DNA of 64,000 nt, from assembly GCA_025453975.1 (NCBI GenBank), contig JALOPI010000012.1, forward strand, positions 25,228-89,227, written 5' to 3'. Source of the DNA: Syntrophobacteraceae bacterium (GTDB taxonomy: Bacteria > Desulfobacterota > Syntrophobacteria > Syntrophobacterales > Syntrophobacteraceae). The translations under genes and the position numbers were made by a program. Shown here in pieces: positions 52,450 through 61,246 of the stretch (the stretch's first letter is position 1; each line of letters opens with the position of its first letter). Below the pieces are notes generated by a model. That model saw nothing but the letters and a program-made list of their open reading frames with translations, was not told the DNA's origin and made no database searches.

Positions 52450-54969
52450 ATGAAGCTGCGAAGACTGTGGATGATGACCGCGATGATGGCGGCGACGTTT
52501 TTCGTCGTGCCGCCCGGCTCCAGTGCACAAAACCATCGAGCCTCCCTGGAGCTCGATCTCCTGAGGATGAGCGACGGGCGGGGCCGCATCTCCAGGGATG
52601 CCCACGACGGCCGCGTGCGGTTTTTCGGGGCCGACCGGAAGGGTGCCGTGCCACCCGAGGGGAAAGCCAGGCCGTCGTCGGCCGTGGAGGCCGGCGAAGG
52701 ATTCCTGTCCCGCTACGGGAGGCTCTTTGGCCTGCGTGAGCCGTCCCGTGAGCTTCGAGCCGATCAGGTGAGGAAGACGAGGGATGACCGGTCCATCATC
52801 CGCTATCAGCAGCACCACGAAGGAGTGCCGGTGGTCGGAGGGGAGCTGATCGTGCAGACCACGGGACCTGATAACCGTGTGCTTTTGGCGGGAGGCAAAA
52901 TCGCGGCGGACCTCGGTTTGAATGTGGTTCCCAGGATCACGCCCTTCGATGCCCAGGCGACGGCCCTTGCGGGGGTGGCCAAGCATCATGGGATGGAGGA
53001 GGACCGTTTTTCGGTGACGGAGCCGGAATTGTGGGTGTACGATCCGAAGGTCCTCGGAGGGCCTGGAGGAACACCCTGTCTGGTTTGGAAGATGGAAGTC
53101 CTGCCCCGGGAGACCTTGCCCATTCGGGAATGGGTGCTGGTCGATGCCCTCCGTGGAGGTCTGGCCCTCCATTTCAACCAGTCGACCCTGGCCCTGAGTC
53201 GCAGGGTGTATGATGCCCGAGGTCTGGAGACCCTTCCCGGAGAGCTGGTCCGGTCCGAAAGCCAGCCCGCGACCGGCGATGGCGATGCCGACGACGCGTA
53301 CCGCTTCATGGGGAGCACCTACGACTTCTATTTCGATCAGCACCACCGCGACAGCATCAACAACGCCGGAATGATCCTGCAGGCGACCGTCAACTATGGT
53401 GTCGGCTATGCCAATGCGTTCTGGGACGGCACGCGGATGGTTTTCGGACAGGGCTTCGTGGCCGATGACGTGGTCGCCCACGAGCTGACCCACGGGGTGA
53501 CGGAGCACGAATCCCGCCTCTTCTACTATTACCAGTCGGGTGCCATCAACGAGGCCCTTTCGGACATTTGGGGAGAATTCGTCGATCTGACCAACGGCGC
53601 CGGAAACGACTCCGACGCCGCGCGCTGGCTGGTGGGTGAGGATCTCCCCATGGGACCCATCCGAAACATGAGGAGCCCGAGCCAGTTCGGCCAGCCCGAA
53701 AGGATGGGGGATTCAAGCTCCTACTACTGTGGAACGGGAGACAACGGCGGGGTCCACGTCAACTCCAGCATAGCCGCCAAGGTTGCGGTGCTCTTGACGG
53801 ACGGAGGAGCTTTCAATGGTTACTCGATCCAGAAGCTTTCGGGCGGCATCCCCATGGTGGCGGGCCTGTTCTACGAAGTGCAGGCCAACCTGCTGACTTC
53901 GGCCTCGGACTACCAGGATCTCGCCAACGCGCTGATCCAGGCGGCGGACAACCTGGGACTTGGCGTCTCGGACCGGCAGGCGGTGCTGAATGCGGTCGAC
54001 GCCGTGGAGATGGGCCTGCAGCCCGCGGGATGCCCCAGTACGGATGCCCCGGACCCCATCTGCTCCGCGGGTGACACGAAGGTTCTCTTTGACGACAACC
54101 TCGAGAATCCCGCCGCTGGCAACTGGCGGGCTTCCTCGTCCCAGGCGCCCTGGTACTACCCCCCCCGCGACAACCCCTATGCTTTTGACGCCACCTACGC
54201 CACCAGCGGCATCCACAATCTTTGGGGGGACAACGTCGACCGTGTCGGCGATTACTCGATGGCCATGAGCCGCAGCGTGGTCCTCCCGACCAGGGGCTCA
54301 TTCTACCTGCAGTTCAATCATGCCTATGGATTCGAGGCCAGTTCCACGCCCGGCGTCGGCTTCGACGGGGGTGTCGTGGAGTACAGCGTGGACGGCGGGA
54401 TCAAATGGGCCGATGCGGGGCCGTTCTTCACTCACAACGGCTACACCCGTACCCTGTCCTCAGGCTATGATAATCCCCTGAAGGGGCGGATGGCTTTTTC
54501 CGGGGCCAGTCGCGGCTACCTCACCTCCCGGCTGGATGTCTCGTCCCTGGCGGGGCAGAGCGTGCGTTTCCGCTTCAGGATCGGCACCGACAGCTACGTG
54601 GGAGACTGGGGCTGGTTCATCGACGACATCCGGATCTTCGCCTGCGGCAGTGAAGGTCCATCCGGACAAATCTCCATCACCGCCCCAGCGGGAGGAGGGG
54701 CCTGGATGGCGGGAAAACGGCAGACCCTCTCCTGGACTGGTGCCCCTGAGTTCGGGAGGACCGTCCGCATTGAGCTCTGGAAAGGAAACAGCCTGGCCCG
54801 CCTCATTCGACGAGTGGCCCGCGTCAGGGCCGATGGAAGCGGCTCCATCGTCTGGGTGATCCCACGAAGGCAGCAGCCTGGAGACGACTACGGTATTCGC
54901 ATCACAGGAAGGACGGGTGGTGTCGGGGTGAGCGAAGCGCCTTTTTCCATCGTGCCTTATTCGCGCTGA
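52450..54969 (+). CDS. Secreted M4 (thermolysin-like) metallopeptidase with C-terminal beta domains
   Basis: Signal peptide; propeptide; 'VVAHELTHGVTEHES'; 'GAINEALSDIWGEF'; C-terminal 'ITAPAGGGAWMAGKRQTLSWTG' Kre9/KNH-like. Confidence 0.93.
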   Translation: MKLRRLWMMTAMMAATFFVVPPGSSAQNHRASLELDLLRMSDGRGRISRDAHDGRVRFFGADRKGAVPPEGKARPSSAVEAGEGFLSRYGRLFGLREPSRELRADQVRKTRDDRSIIRYQQHHEGVPVVGGELIVQTTGPDNRVLLAGGKIAADLGLNVVPRITPFDAQATALAGVAKHHGMEEDRFSVTEPELWVYDPKVLGGPGGTPCLVWKMEVLPRETLPIREWVLVDALRGGLALHFNQSTLALSRRVYDARGLETLPGELVRSESQPATGDGDADDAYRFMGSTYDFYFDQHHRDSINNAGMILQATVNYGVGYANAFWDGTRMVFGQGFVADDVVAHELTHGVTEHESRLFYYYQSGAINEALSDIWGEFVDLTNGAGNDSDAARWLVGEDLPMGPIRNMRSPSQFGQPERMGDSSSYYCGTGDNGGVHVNSSIAAKVAVLLTDGGAFNGYSIQKLSGGIPMVAGLFYEVQANLLTSASDYQDLANALIQAADNLGLGVSDRQAVLNAVDAVEMGLQPAGCPSTDAPDPICSAGDTKVLFDDNLENPAAGNWRASSSQAPWYYPPRDNPYAFDATYATSGIHNLWGDNVDRVGDYSMAMSRSVVLPTRGSFYLQFNHAYGFEASSTPGVGFDGGVVEYSVDGGIKWADAGPFFTHNGYTRTLSSGYDNPLKGRMAFSGASRGYLTSRLDVSSLAGQSVRFRFRIGTDSYVGDWGWFIDDIRIFACGSEGPSGQISITAPAGGGAWMAGKRQTLSWTGAPEFGRTVRIELWKGNSLARLIRRVARVRADGSGSIVWVIPRRQQPGDDYGIRITGRTGGVGVSEAPFSIVPYSR

Positions 54970-55237
54970 TCTCTTTCCGCGCAATGGGAGTCCCAGACTG
55001 CCCGGCGCGTGAAGGGGAGTCTCGCGACCTGTCCCGTCGGGGGCGGCCCGTCATTTGCCCAAGGCCGTCCCGCCCGCCGTGGCGCGATCTGGTGGAAGAC
55101 ATCACTCCGATGGATGCGATGCGGGATTGGAGATGCTGGGCGCGGGATCCCGTCGGCAGGTGTCTTGAAGAGGGAGCATCCCGCTCCCATTTCAGACCGG
55201 TGCTGCCCTTATCCCACCCGGCCCGGCGTGCAGCGAA

Positions 55238-56227
55238 TCAGATCCAGCCGCCCAGCATGAGGGCCGCCGCCAGGACGGCGATGCCGATTCTGTAGTACCC
55301 GAAAACCTCGAGCCCATGGCGGTTCAAATAACCCACCATCCATTTCACGGATATCACGGCGGAGAGGAAGGCCGTTACCAGGCCCAGGAGGAGAGCGAGG
55401 CTGCTGAAGGCTTCCAGCATCTCCCGCCCGTGCTTCAGGGCATCGAAGACGGTGGCGGCCCCCAGTGTCAGCACGCCCAGCAGGAAGCTGAACTCCACGG
55501 CAGCGGGCGTCGAGAGCCCCACCAGGACCCCTCCCAGAATGGTGGCCAGGCTGCGGCTCACCCCGGGCCACATGGCCAGGCATTGAATGAAGCCAATGAC
55601 CAGAGCCATCCGCACGTTCAGGGCGGAGAGGCCTGCGCCCCCGGAGGCGCGGGAGCGGCCCGACCGCCGCATGCGCTCAATCCAGAGGATCGCGACTCCA
55701 CCTGCCAGCCAGGCGAAGATGATGGGCCAGGGACCGAAAAGGTGTGCTTTGATGGTTTTGTGGAGGAGAAAGCCCAGGGCAGCCGCCGGCAGGAAAGCCG
55801 CCATCAGGTTGACGACCAGCCGAAGGCCCGGGGGGTCCCGCCCCAGGACGCCCAGGCACATCTGCCGGACTCGCTTGAGGTAAAGCCCGAGCACGGCGAC
55901 GATGGCGCCAGCCTGGATACATATGGCGTAGGCGTCGGCGGCATCCTTGTCGTTTTGGGAGTGAGGATTCGAGGGGGTGCCGCCGGTGCCGATCCCCATG
56001 ATGCGCTGGGCCAGGAGCAGGTGCCCCGTCGAGCTCACGGGCAGGTATTCGGTCACTCCCTCGACGATCCCAAGCACCGCGGCCTGGAAATAGGTCATGC
56101 CTCCAGGGTCTCTGGCGACCTCCTGGGGAGGGGCCTGGGCAGCCGGCGGTTGAAGGCTCGGGACGCCCGTAGCCAGAAGGATCGACAGCCCGAGCAGAGC
56201 GATGTGCATTCGGCGAGGTGATGACAT
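55238..56227 (-). CDS. uppP: Undecaprenyl-diphosphatase UppP (BacA family)
   Basis: 'GIVEGVTEYLPVSSTGHLLLAQRIMGI', 'ALVIGFIQCLAMWPGVSRSLATILGG'. Confidence 0.95.
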   Translation of the reverse strand: MSSPRRMHIALLGLSILLATGVPSLQPPAAQAPPQEVARDPGGMTYFQAAVLGIVEGVTEYLPVSSTGHLLLAQRIMGIGTGGTPSNPHSQNDKDAADAYAICIQAGAIVAVLGLYLKRVRQMCLGVLGRDPPGLRLVVNLMAAFLPAAALGFLLHKTIKAHLFGPWPIIFAWLAGGVAILWIERMRRSGRSRASGGAGLSALNVRMALVIGFIQCLAMWPGVSRSLATILGGVLVGLSTPAAVEFSFLLGVLTLGAATVFDALKHGREMLEAFSSLALLLGLVTAFLSAVISVKWMVGYLNRHGLEVFGYYRIGIAVLAAALMLGGWI

Positions 56228-56658
56228 TTCGTGTCCTGAGCAGGGTATCGATTGAAGGCGGAGGGGCGGCTTGAGCCTGCACCCGTGCGCGGCTCCGCCA
56301 TGCCATCCCGGTCCCCTCGGCGAACGAGAACAGCTTATAGCCTCATTGTGCTGCCGTGTCCATGGGCTCTCTACACCGAGATCGGCCCCCCTCGCCCCGG
56401 GATCGTGCAAAGGTCGGGGTTCCCATCCGGGAGGCAGGCTCTTATAAAGAGAGACTGATCGGTCGGAATGCTCCCGAGGATGTACAAGTGGCGCCTTTCA
56501 CTTCGTGTCCTCCCTTCGGCGCTCACAAACGGACTGCCAAGGAGGCTCCCCTGGTCATCGGCGCCGGCAGACCCGGGATGGGAGTCACGGGCCGGATGGT
56601 GGAGGGTGCCATGGGGTGTGCCAGCGAGAATCCGCATTCTAATGAGGCAAAGGTAACG

Positions 56659-57918
56659 ATGAAGAGCGTGCTGAGATTGTACAACACCATGTCACGAAGC
56701 AAGGAAGTGTTCGTGCCGCGCAGCTCGACCGGAGTCAAGATGTTCACCTGTGGACCTTCCGTTTACCGCAGACCGCACGTGGGCAACTATCGGACCTTCG
56801 TCTGGGAGGACCTGCTGCTCCGATACCTGCGTCATCTGGGCTACTCCGTGGAGAGGGTGATCAACCTGACGGACATCGAGGACAAAGCCATCGCCGAAGC
56901 GGGACGACATGAAGTGAACGTCGGGCAGCTCACCGGCGAAGTGGTGGATCGTTTCCTGGATGAGTGCCGCCGGCTGCGGATCGATCTCCCTGGCATCATT
57001 CCCCGCTCTTCGACATCGGTGGACCAGGCTGTCGAGCTGATCAAAGTTCTGCTCCACAAGGGTTATGCCTACCGGCATGGCGGGGATATCTTCTTCGATC
57101 CCCTCAAATACGACGGGTTTGGAAGACTGTTCGGACTGGACATGAGCCGCTGGCCCAGCCAGAAGCGACGGTTCAGGCGCGACACCTATCCCGGGAGGCG
57201 CTGGAACCTGGGGGACTTCATCCTTTGGCATGGGGAGAAGAAAGGGGTGGAACCGGTCTGGAGCACCGAGATCGGCCGGGGGAGACCCGCCTGGAACATA
57301 CAGGATCCTGCCATGATCACCAAGCACCTTGGCTTCTCCCTCGACATCTGCTGCGGGGGGATCGACAATCTCTATCGCCACCACGATTACAACCTGGCAG
57401 TGGTCGAAGCCTCGTCGGGAGTCGATTTGGCCCGCTTCTGGATTCATGGTGAGCACCTCCTGTCCCGCGGCAGGAAAATGTCCAAAAGTATCGGCAACAT
57501 TGTCTATGTGGAGGATCTGGTCCAGGGAGACTTCACCGCGGATCACCTGAGATTTTTCCTGCTTTACGGACACCATCGCAAGAGGGTCAATCTGCTGCCC
57601 TCCAGCTTCGAGAAGACCGCGGCACGGCTCGACGATCTGAGACGCCGGGTGGATCTGCTGCTTTCGGACACCTTGCCGATGGGCCTGGAAGCCCTGCCTC
57701 AGGGGGATCCGGCCGGGTCCCTCATCGATGATTTCAACGATCGAATGAACGATGACCTGGATGCGCGGTCCGCCATCGACTCCCTGTTCTGCAATCTGGA
57801 TCGCCTGGAGACCATGCGGAGCAATGGTCTTCTGGCGGCTCGGGGGCGCGATGGGGTCAGGGCGGCCCTGGAGCGCATCGACGAGGTGATTCAATGCATT
57901 TTTGAGGTGCGGGAATGA
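56659..57918 (+). CDS. Class I CysRS/MshC-like adenylating enzyme, divergent
   Basis: 'MFTCGPSVYRRPHVGNYRTFVWEDLLLRYL', 'VINLTDIEDKAIAEA', 'KMSKSIGN'; zinc-region motifs altered; 419 aa. Confidence 0.75.
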   Translation: MKSVLRLYNTMSRSKEVFVPRSSTGVKMFTCGPSVYRRPHVGNYRTFVWEDLLLRYLRHLGYSVERVINLTDIEDKAIAEAGRHEVNVGQLTGEVVDRFLDECRRLRIDLPGIIPRSSTSVDQAVELIKVLLHKGYAYRHGGDIFFDPLKYDGFGRLFGLDMSRWPSQKRRFRRDTYPGRRWNLGDFILWHGEKKGVEPVWSTEIGRGRPAWNIQDPAMITKHLGFSLDICCGGIDNLYRHHDYNLAVVEASSGVDLARFWIHGEHLLSRGRKMSKSIGNIVYVEDLVQGDFTADHLRFFLLYGHHRKRVNLLPSSFEKTAARLDDLRRRVDLLLSDTLPMGLEALPQGDPAGSLIDDFNDRMNDDLDARSAIDSLFCNLDRLETMRSNGLLAARGRDGVRAALERIDEVIQCIFEVRE

Positions 57919-57937
57919 GAATGCCAGGGGTGGACCG

Positions 57938-58681
57938 ATGATGGACGAGGGTAGGGGGGATGCCCGGCTGCCAGGGGGCCTGGTGCAGGTGGCGGGCATT
58001 CTGGACATGGGCGAAGCCCGTCTGCTTCTGGAGGCGGGGGCGCACCTTCTGGGTTTTCCCCTCGGTCTGGACTTCCACGAAGAGGACATCCCCTGGGTCG
58101 AGGTGGCGCGAATCGTGAGGGTTTTGGGGCTGGAGCGGAGCGGGGTCCTGATCACGTACCTGAGTTGGCCGGGGGACATTCTTGAGCTGGTACGGCGGAT
58201 TGGGGTCCGAACGGTGCAGCTCCACGGAGCCGTGAGCGTGGAGTGTGTCCGTGAGCTGCGGCGGCTCATGCCGGAGCTGGTGGTCATCAAGAGTCTCATC
58301 GTGCGCGAGGGCGGCCTGGGCGGCTTGCTGGATGAGATGAGAGCGCTCGAATCTCGGGTGGATGCCTTCATCACGGATACCTTCGATCCCGAGACGGGGG
58401 CTTCCGGAGCCACGGGAATGACCCACGACTGGCAGGTCAGCCGGAGGCTGCGGGAGGCCACCTCAAAGCCCTTGATTCTCGCCGGGGGGCTGACCCCGCA
58501 AAACGTGCGCGAGGCGATCCTCGCCGTCGAGCCGCATGGCGTCGACGCTCACACAGGGCTGGAAGGCCCTGGCGGCCGAAAGGATCCTTGGAAAGTGAAA
58601 GCCTTCGTCGCCCAGGCGAAGCGAGGCTTTGCAGAATTACGGGCTTCCATGGAGGCTCATGTCCCCGAACCCTCATCGTAA
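57938..58681 (+). CDS. TrpF (phosphoribosylanthranilate isomerase)-like TIM-barrel protein, catalytic Cys absent
   Basis: 'VQVAGILDMGEARLLLEAGAHLLGF', 'VQLHGAVS', 'LAGGLTPQNVREAI', 'GVDAHTGLEGPGGRKDPWKV'. Confidence 0.78.
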   Translation: MMDEGRGDARLPGGLVQVAGILDMGEARLLLEAGAHLLGFPLGLDFHEEDIPWVEVARIVRVLGLERSGVLITYLSWPGDILELVRRIGVRTVQLHGAVSVECVRELRRLMPELVVIKSLIVREGGLGGLLDEMRALESRVDAFITDTFDPETGASGATGMTHDWQVSRRLREATSKPLILAGGLTPQNVREAILAVEPHGVDAHTGLEGPGGRKDPWKVKAFVAQAKRGFAELRASMEAHVPEPSS

Positions 58682-58893
58682 CCCCCACCGGTCCGGGGCC
58701 GGATCCGACAAAAGAGGTGCGCGACGAGCGCCGGCGCTTCCGCCATTAACGGACGTCTCTCGCCGGGTTTGCCGCGCGGTGCATGCATGAAGTCGCCTGG
58801 ATGCCTTCTCCGCTGCATTCGGACCCCGGCTGAGTTGAAATGTGCCGGCGGAAACGGGCTTGAGCCCCTGCCACATGCTCTTCGAGCGGGTTG

Positions 58894-59652
58894 TCATGCC
58901 AGTTGCGGCCGACCCTGGCGGGCCAGCAGCTTTTCCACCTCCGGAATGTCCTCCGGGGTGTCCACTCCGTGGGTCTCGTGGGCCGTGAGCCCCACCCGGA
59001 TGGCGTAGCCGTGCTCCAGGGCGCGGAGCTGCTCGAGCTTTTCGGCGTTTTCCAGGACCCCGGGGGAGAGCCTGGCAAAGACCCCCAGGAATCCGCGGCG
59101 ATAGGCGTAAAACCCCAGGTGCTTCAGGAACGCCGGCGGCGCGCCCGAGGGATCCCTCCAGAAGGGAAGGGGGGAGCGGGAGAAGTACAGGGCGAGCCCC
59201 TTCCCGTCGACCACCGCCTTCACCACATTGGGGTCCCTGTACTGAGCTTCGTCGCTGCTCGCAAAAGCCAGGGTGGCCATGGGACACGGGGGCGCCTCGA
59301 GGAGCGTCCGAACCAGGCCCTGGATCATGTCGGGGTGGACGAGGGGCTCATCCCCCTGGATGTTGACGACCACGTCGTCATCTTCCAGGCCCAGGATCCG
59401 GCAGGCCTCCTCCAGCCGGTCCGTGCCGCTGGCGTGGTGGGCTCCCGTCATGATGGCCCGGCCGCCGAACCGGCCCACGGCCGCCTCAATCCGACTGTCG
59501 TCCGTGGCCACGTAGACGGCGTCGAGGCAGGTCGCCAGAATGCAGCGTTCCTGAACGTGCTGGATCATGGGCCTGCCGGCGATCTCGGCCAGGGGTTTTC
59601 CCGGGAAACGGCTCGACGCATAGCGAGCCGGAATGATTCCAATGGTCCGCAT
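58894..59652 (-). CDS. kdsB: 3-deoxy-manno-octulosonate cytidylyltransferase
   Basis: 'GIIPARYASSRFPGKPLAEIAGRPMIQHV', 'VVNIQGDEPL', 'LYFSRSPLPFWR', 'HLGFYAYRRGFL'. Confidence 0.95.
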   Translation of the reverse strand: MRTIGIIPARYASSRFPGKPLAEIAGRPMIQHVQERCILATCLDAVYVATDDSRIEAAVGRFGGRAIMTGAHHASGTDRLEEACRILGLEDDDVVVNIQGDEPLVHPDMIQGLVRTLLEAPPCPMATLAFASSDEAQYRDPNVVKAVVDGKGLALYFSRSPLPFWRDPSGAPPAFLKHLGFYAYRRGFLGVFARLSPGVLENAEKLEQLRALEHGYAIRVGLTAHETHGVDTPEDIPEVEKLLARQGRPQLA

Positions 59653-59801
59653 GGGGCTCCCTCCCATCCTGATGTTCAGGGTTGCCGGGGCCATTGAAGC
59701 CCCTCGGCCGTACATCCTATAGCAATCGTTCCCCGCTGTGAAACACTCCCTGCGAGGGCATGGATGCCATGGCCTGATTCAGAGACGCCAGGGGGACTTC
59801 C

Positions 59802-59853
59802 GAAAATTTCTCCTTGTCATTTCGTACGGAGCATGGCGAAGAGAGAAATTTCC
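59802..59853. repeat. REP-like imperfect palindromic element
   Basis: gaaaatttctcc-ttgtcatttcgtacggagcatggcgaag-agagaaatttcc; terminal inverted halves. Confidence 0.4.
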
Positions 59854-60374
59854 AAGAGCCAATCACTTGCGAAGATCGAGAGTTTTCGTTTTCGGTCGAG
59901 ACGACGGTCCAGGAGAGCCTCCTGGACGGGCTCCCATGGGTGCGTGAATTCAATCGCAACGCGCCGGGGCTGGAACCCCACCCGGGAGCAGCACTTCCGC
60001 GCGGCTGGAGTGCGCCAATCGTGTCTGAAGAAAGGTCTCCGGAGACAGCGAGGATGTTTACCCCCGGCCCCTTTCCATCCGGCCCGAGGAAAACGGCCCG
60101 TCGGGATTCGCGGCTGGAAAAGAAAATTTGAGTCCCACTGCTGCGAAAGGGTATAAATGAATCCAGAAGGTTGGCATGACTTCAGCCGAGGAAGCTCACC
60201 CCGGTCGGGGGCGGCACCCCGTGAAGCCTCCTGCGGTCCCCCCTGGAGGAGGACACGAGGATTCGGCTGAACCGTGACGTCGACCTCAGATGGCGGGAGT
60301 GAGGATTTGCGCCCAGCCGTAACGGGAAGGTGATGATGTTGTTGGCTTGAGGTCTCGCCATATCCCACTCTCCA

Positions 60375-61205
60375 ATGTTTTTGGAGGGAGACGGAACCTT
60401 GATCGACAGCATGGGAACAGGAGGAAGGGAGATGCCGAACGGTCAGTTGGCACAGCGCGTGGGCACCCTCGAGGAATACATGAAGGACCTGAGCTTCCAG
60501 GCGCTCCGGACCGAGCGCGAGCTTGCGCGCCTGAGCCAGGAGATGCGGGACTTCAAGGACGAGATGAAGGACTTCAAGAATGAGATGAAGGACTTCAAGG
60601 ACGAAATGCTCGAGTTCAAGGGTGAGATGAAGGACTTCAAGAACGAGATGAAGGACTTCAAGGATGAAATGAAGGACTTCAAGGACGAGATGCTCGAGTT
60701 CAAAGGGGAGATGAAGGACTTCAAGGACGAAATGAAGGACTTCAAGGACCAGGCCGAGCGGGACCGCCGGGATATGAATCGGAAGTGGGGCGAGCTGGCC
60801 AACAAGATGGGCACCATGGTGGAAGACATCGTGGCCCCCAACCTTCCCCGGGTGGCTCGCGAGCTGTTTGGCTGCGGCGAGCCCGAATGGTCGGGCATTC
60901 GCATGGTGCGGCGGCGTGGCGCCGACACCGTGGAAATCGATGCGCTGGTGGTGTGCGAGGGGCTGGTCCTCTTCAACGAGACCAAGAGCACCGTGTACAG
61001 CCGCGATGTGGACGATCTCCTGGTCAAGCTGGACCGCTTCGGCGATTTTTTTCCGGAATTCGCCCAGCGCAGGAGGGTCGGCGTTCTGGCCTCCCTGTAC
61101 ATCCCCGAAAGTATCGTGATCGCCGCCACCAGCCGGGGGATCCTGACCATGGGGATGAAAGACGACACCATGCAGATCCTCAACCCGGAGGCCGCCGCCC
61201 CGTGA
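60375..61205 (+). CDS. Coiled-coil protein with C-terminal PD-(D/E)XK nuclease-like domain
   Basis: Heptads MKDFKDE/MLEFKGE, then 'ADTVEIDALVVCEGLVLFNETKSTVYSRDVDDLLVKLDRF' (D...ExK). Confidence 0.8.
   Translation: MFLEGDGTLIDSMGTGGREMPNGQLAQRVGTLEEYMKDLSFQALRTERELARLSQEMRDFKDEMKDFKNEMKDFKDEMLEFKGEMKDFKNEMKDFKDEMKDFKDEMLEFKGEMKDFKDEMKDFKDQAERDRRDMNRKWGELANKMGTMVEDIVAPNLPRVARELFGCGEPEWSGIRMVRRRGADTVEIDALVVCEGLVLFNETKSTVYSRDVDDLLVKLDRFGDFFPEFAQRRRVGVLASLYIPESIVIAATSRGILTMGMKDDTMQILNPEAAAP
60551..60750 (+). repeat. 21-bp coding minisatellite (gacttcaaggacgagatgaag-type units)
   Basis: Tandem 21-nt units read directly, with higher-order arrangement of MLEFKGE units. Confidence 0.9.
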
Positions 61206-61246
61206 GCCGCCGCAAGCCGCCAACCTGTCATCCCACGGGGTCCTGA

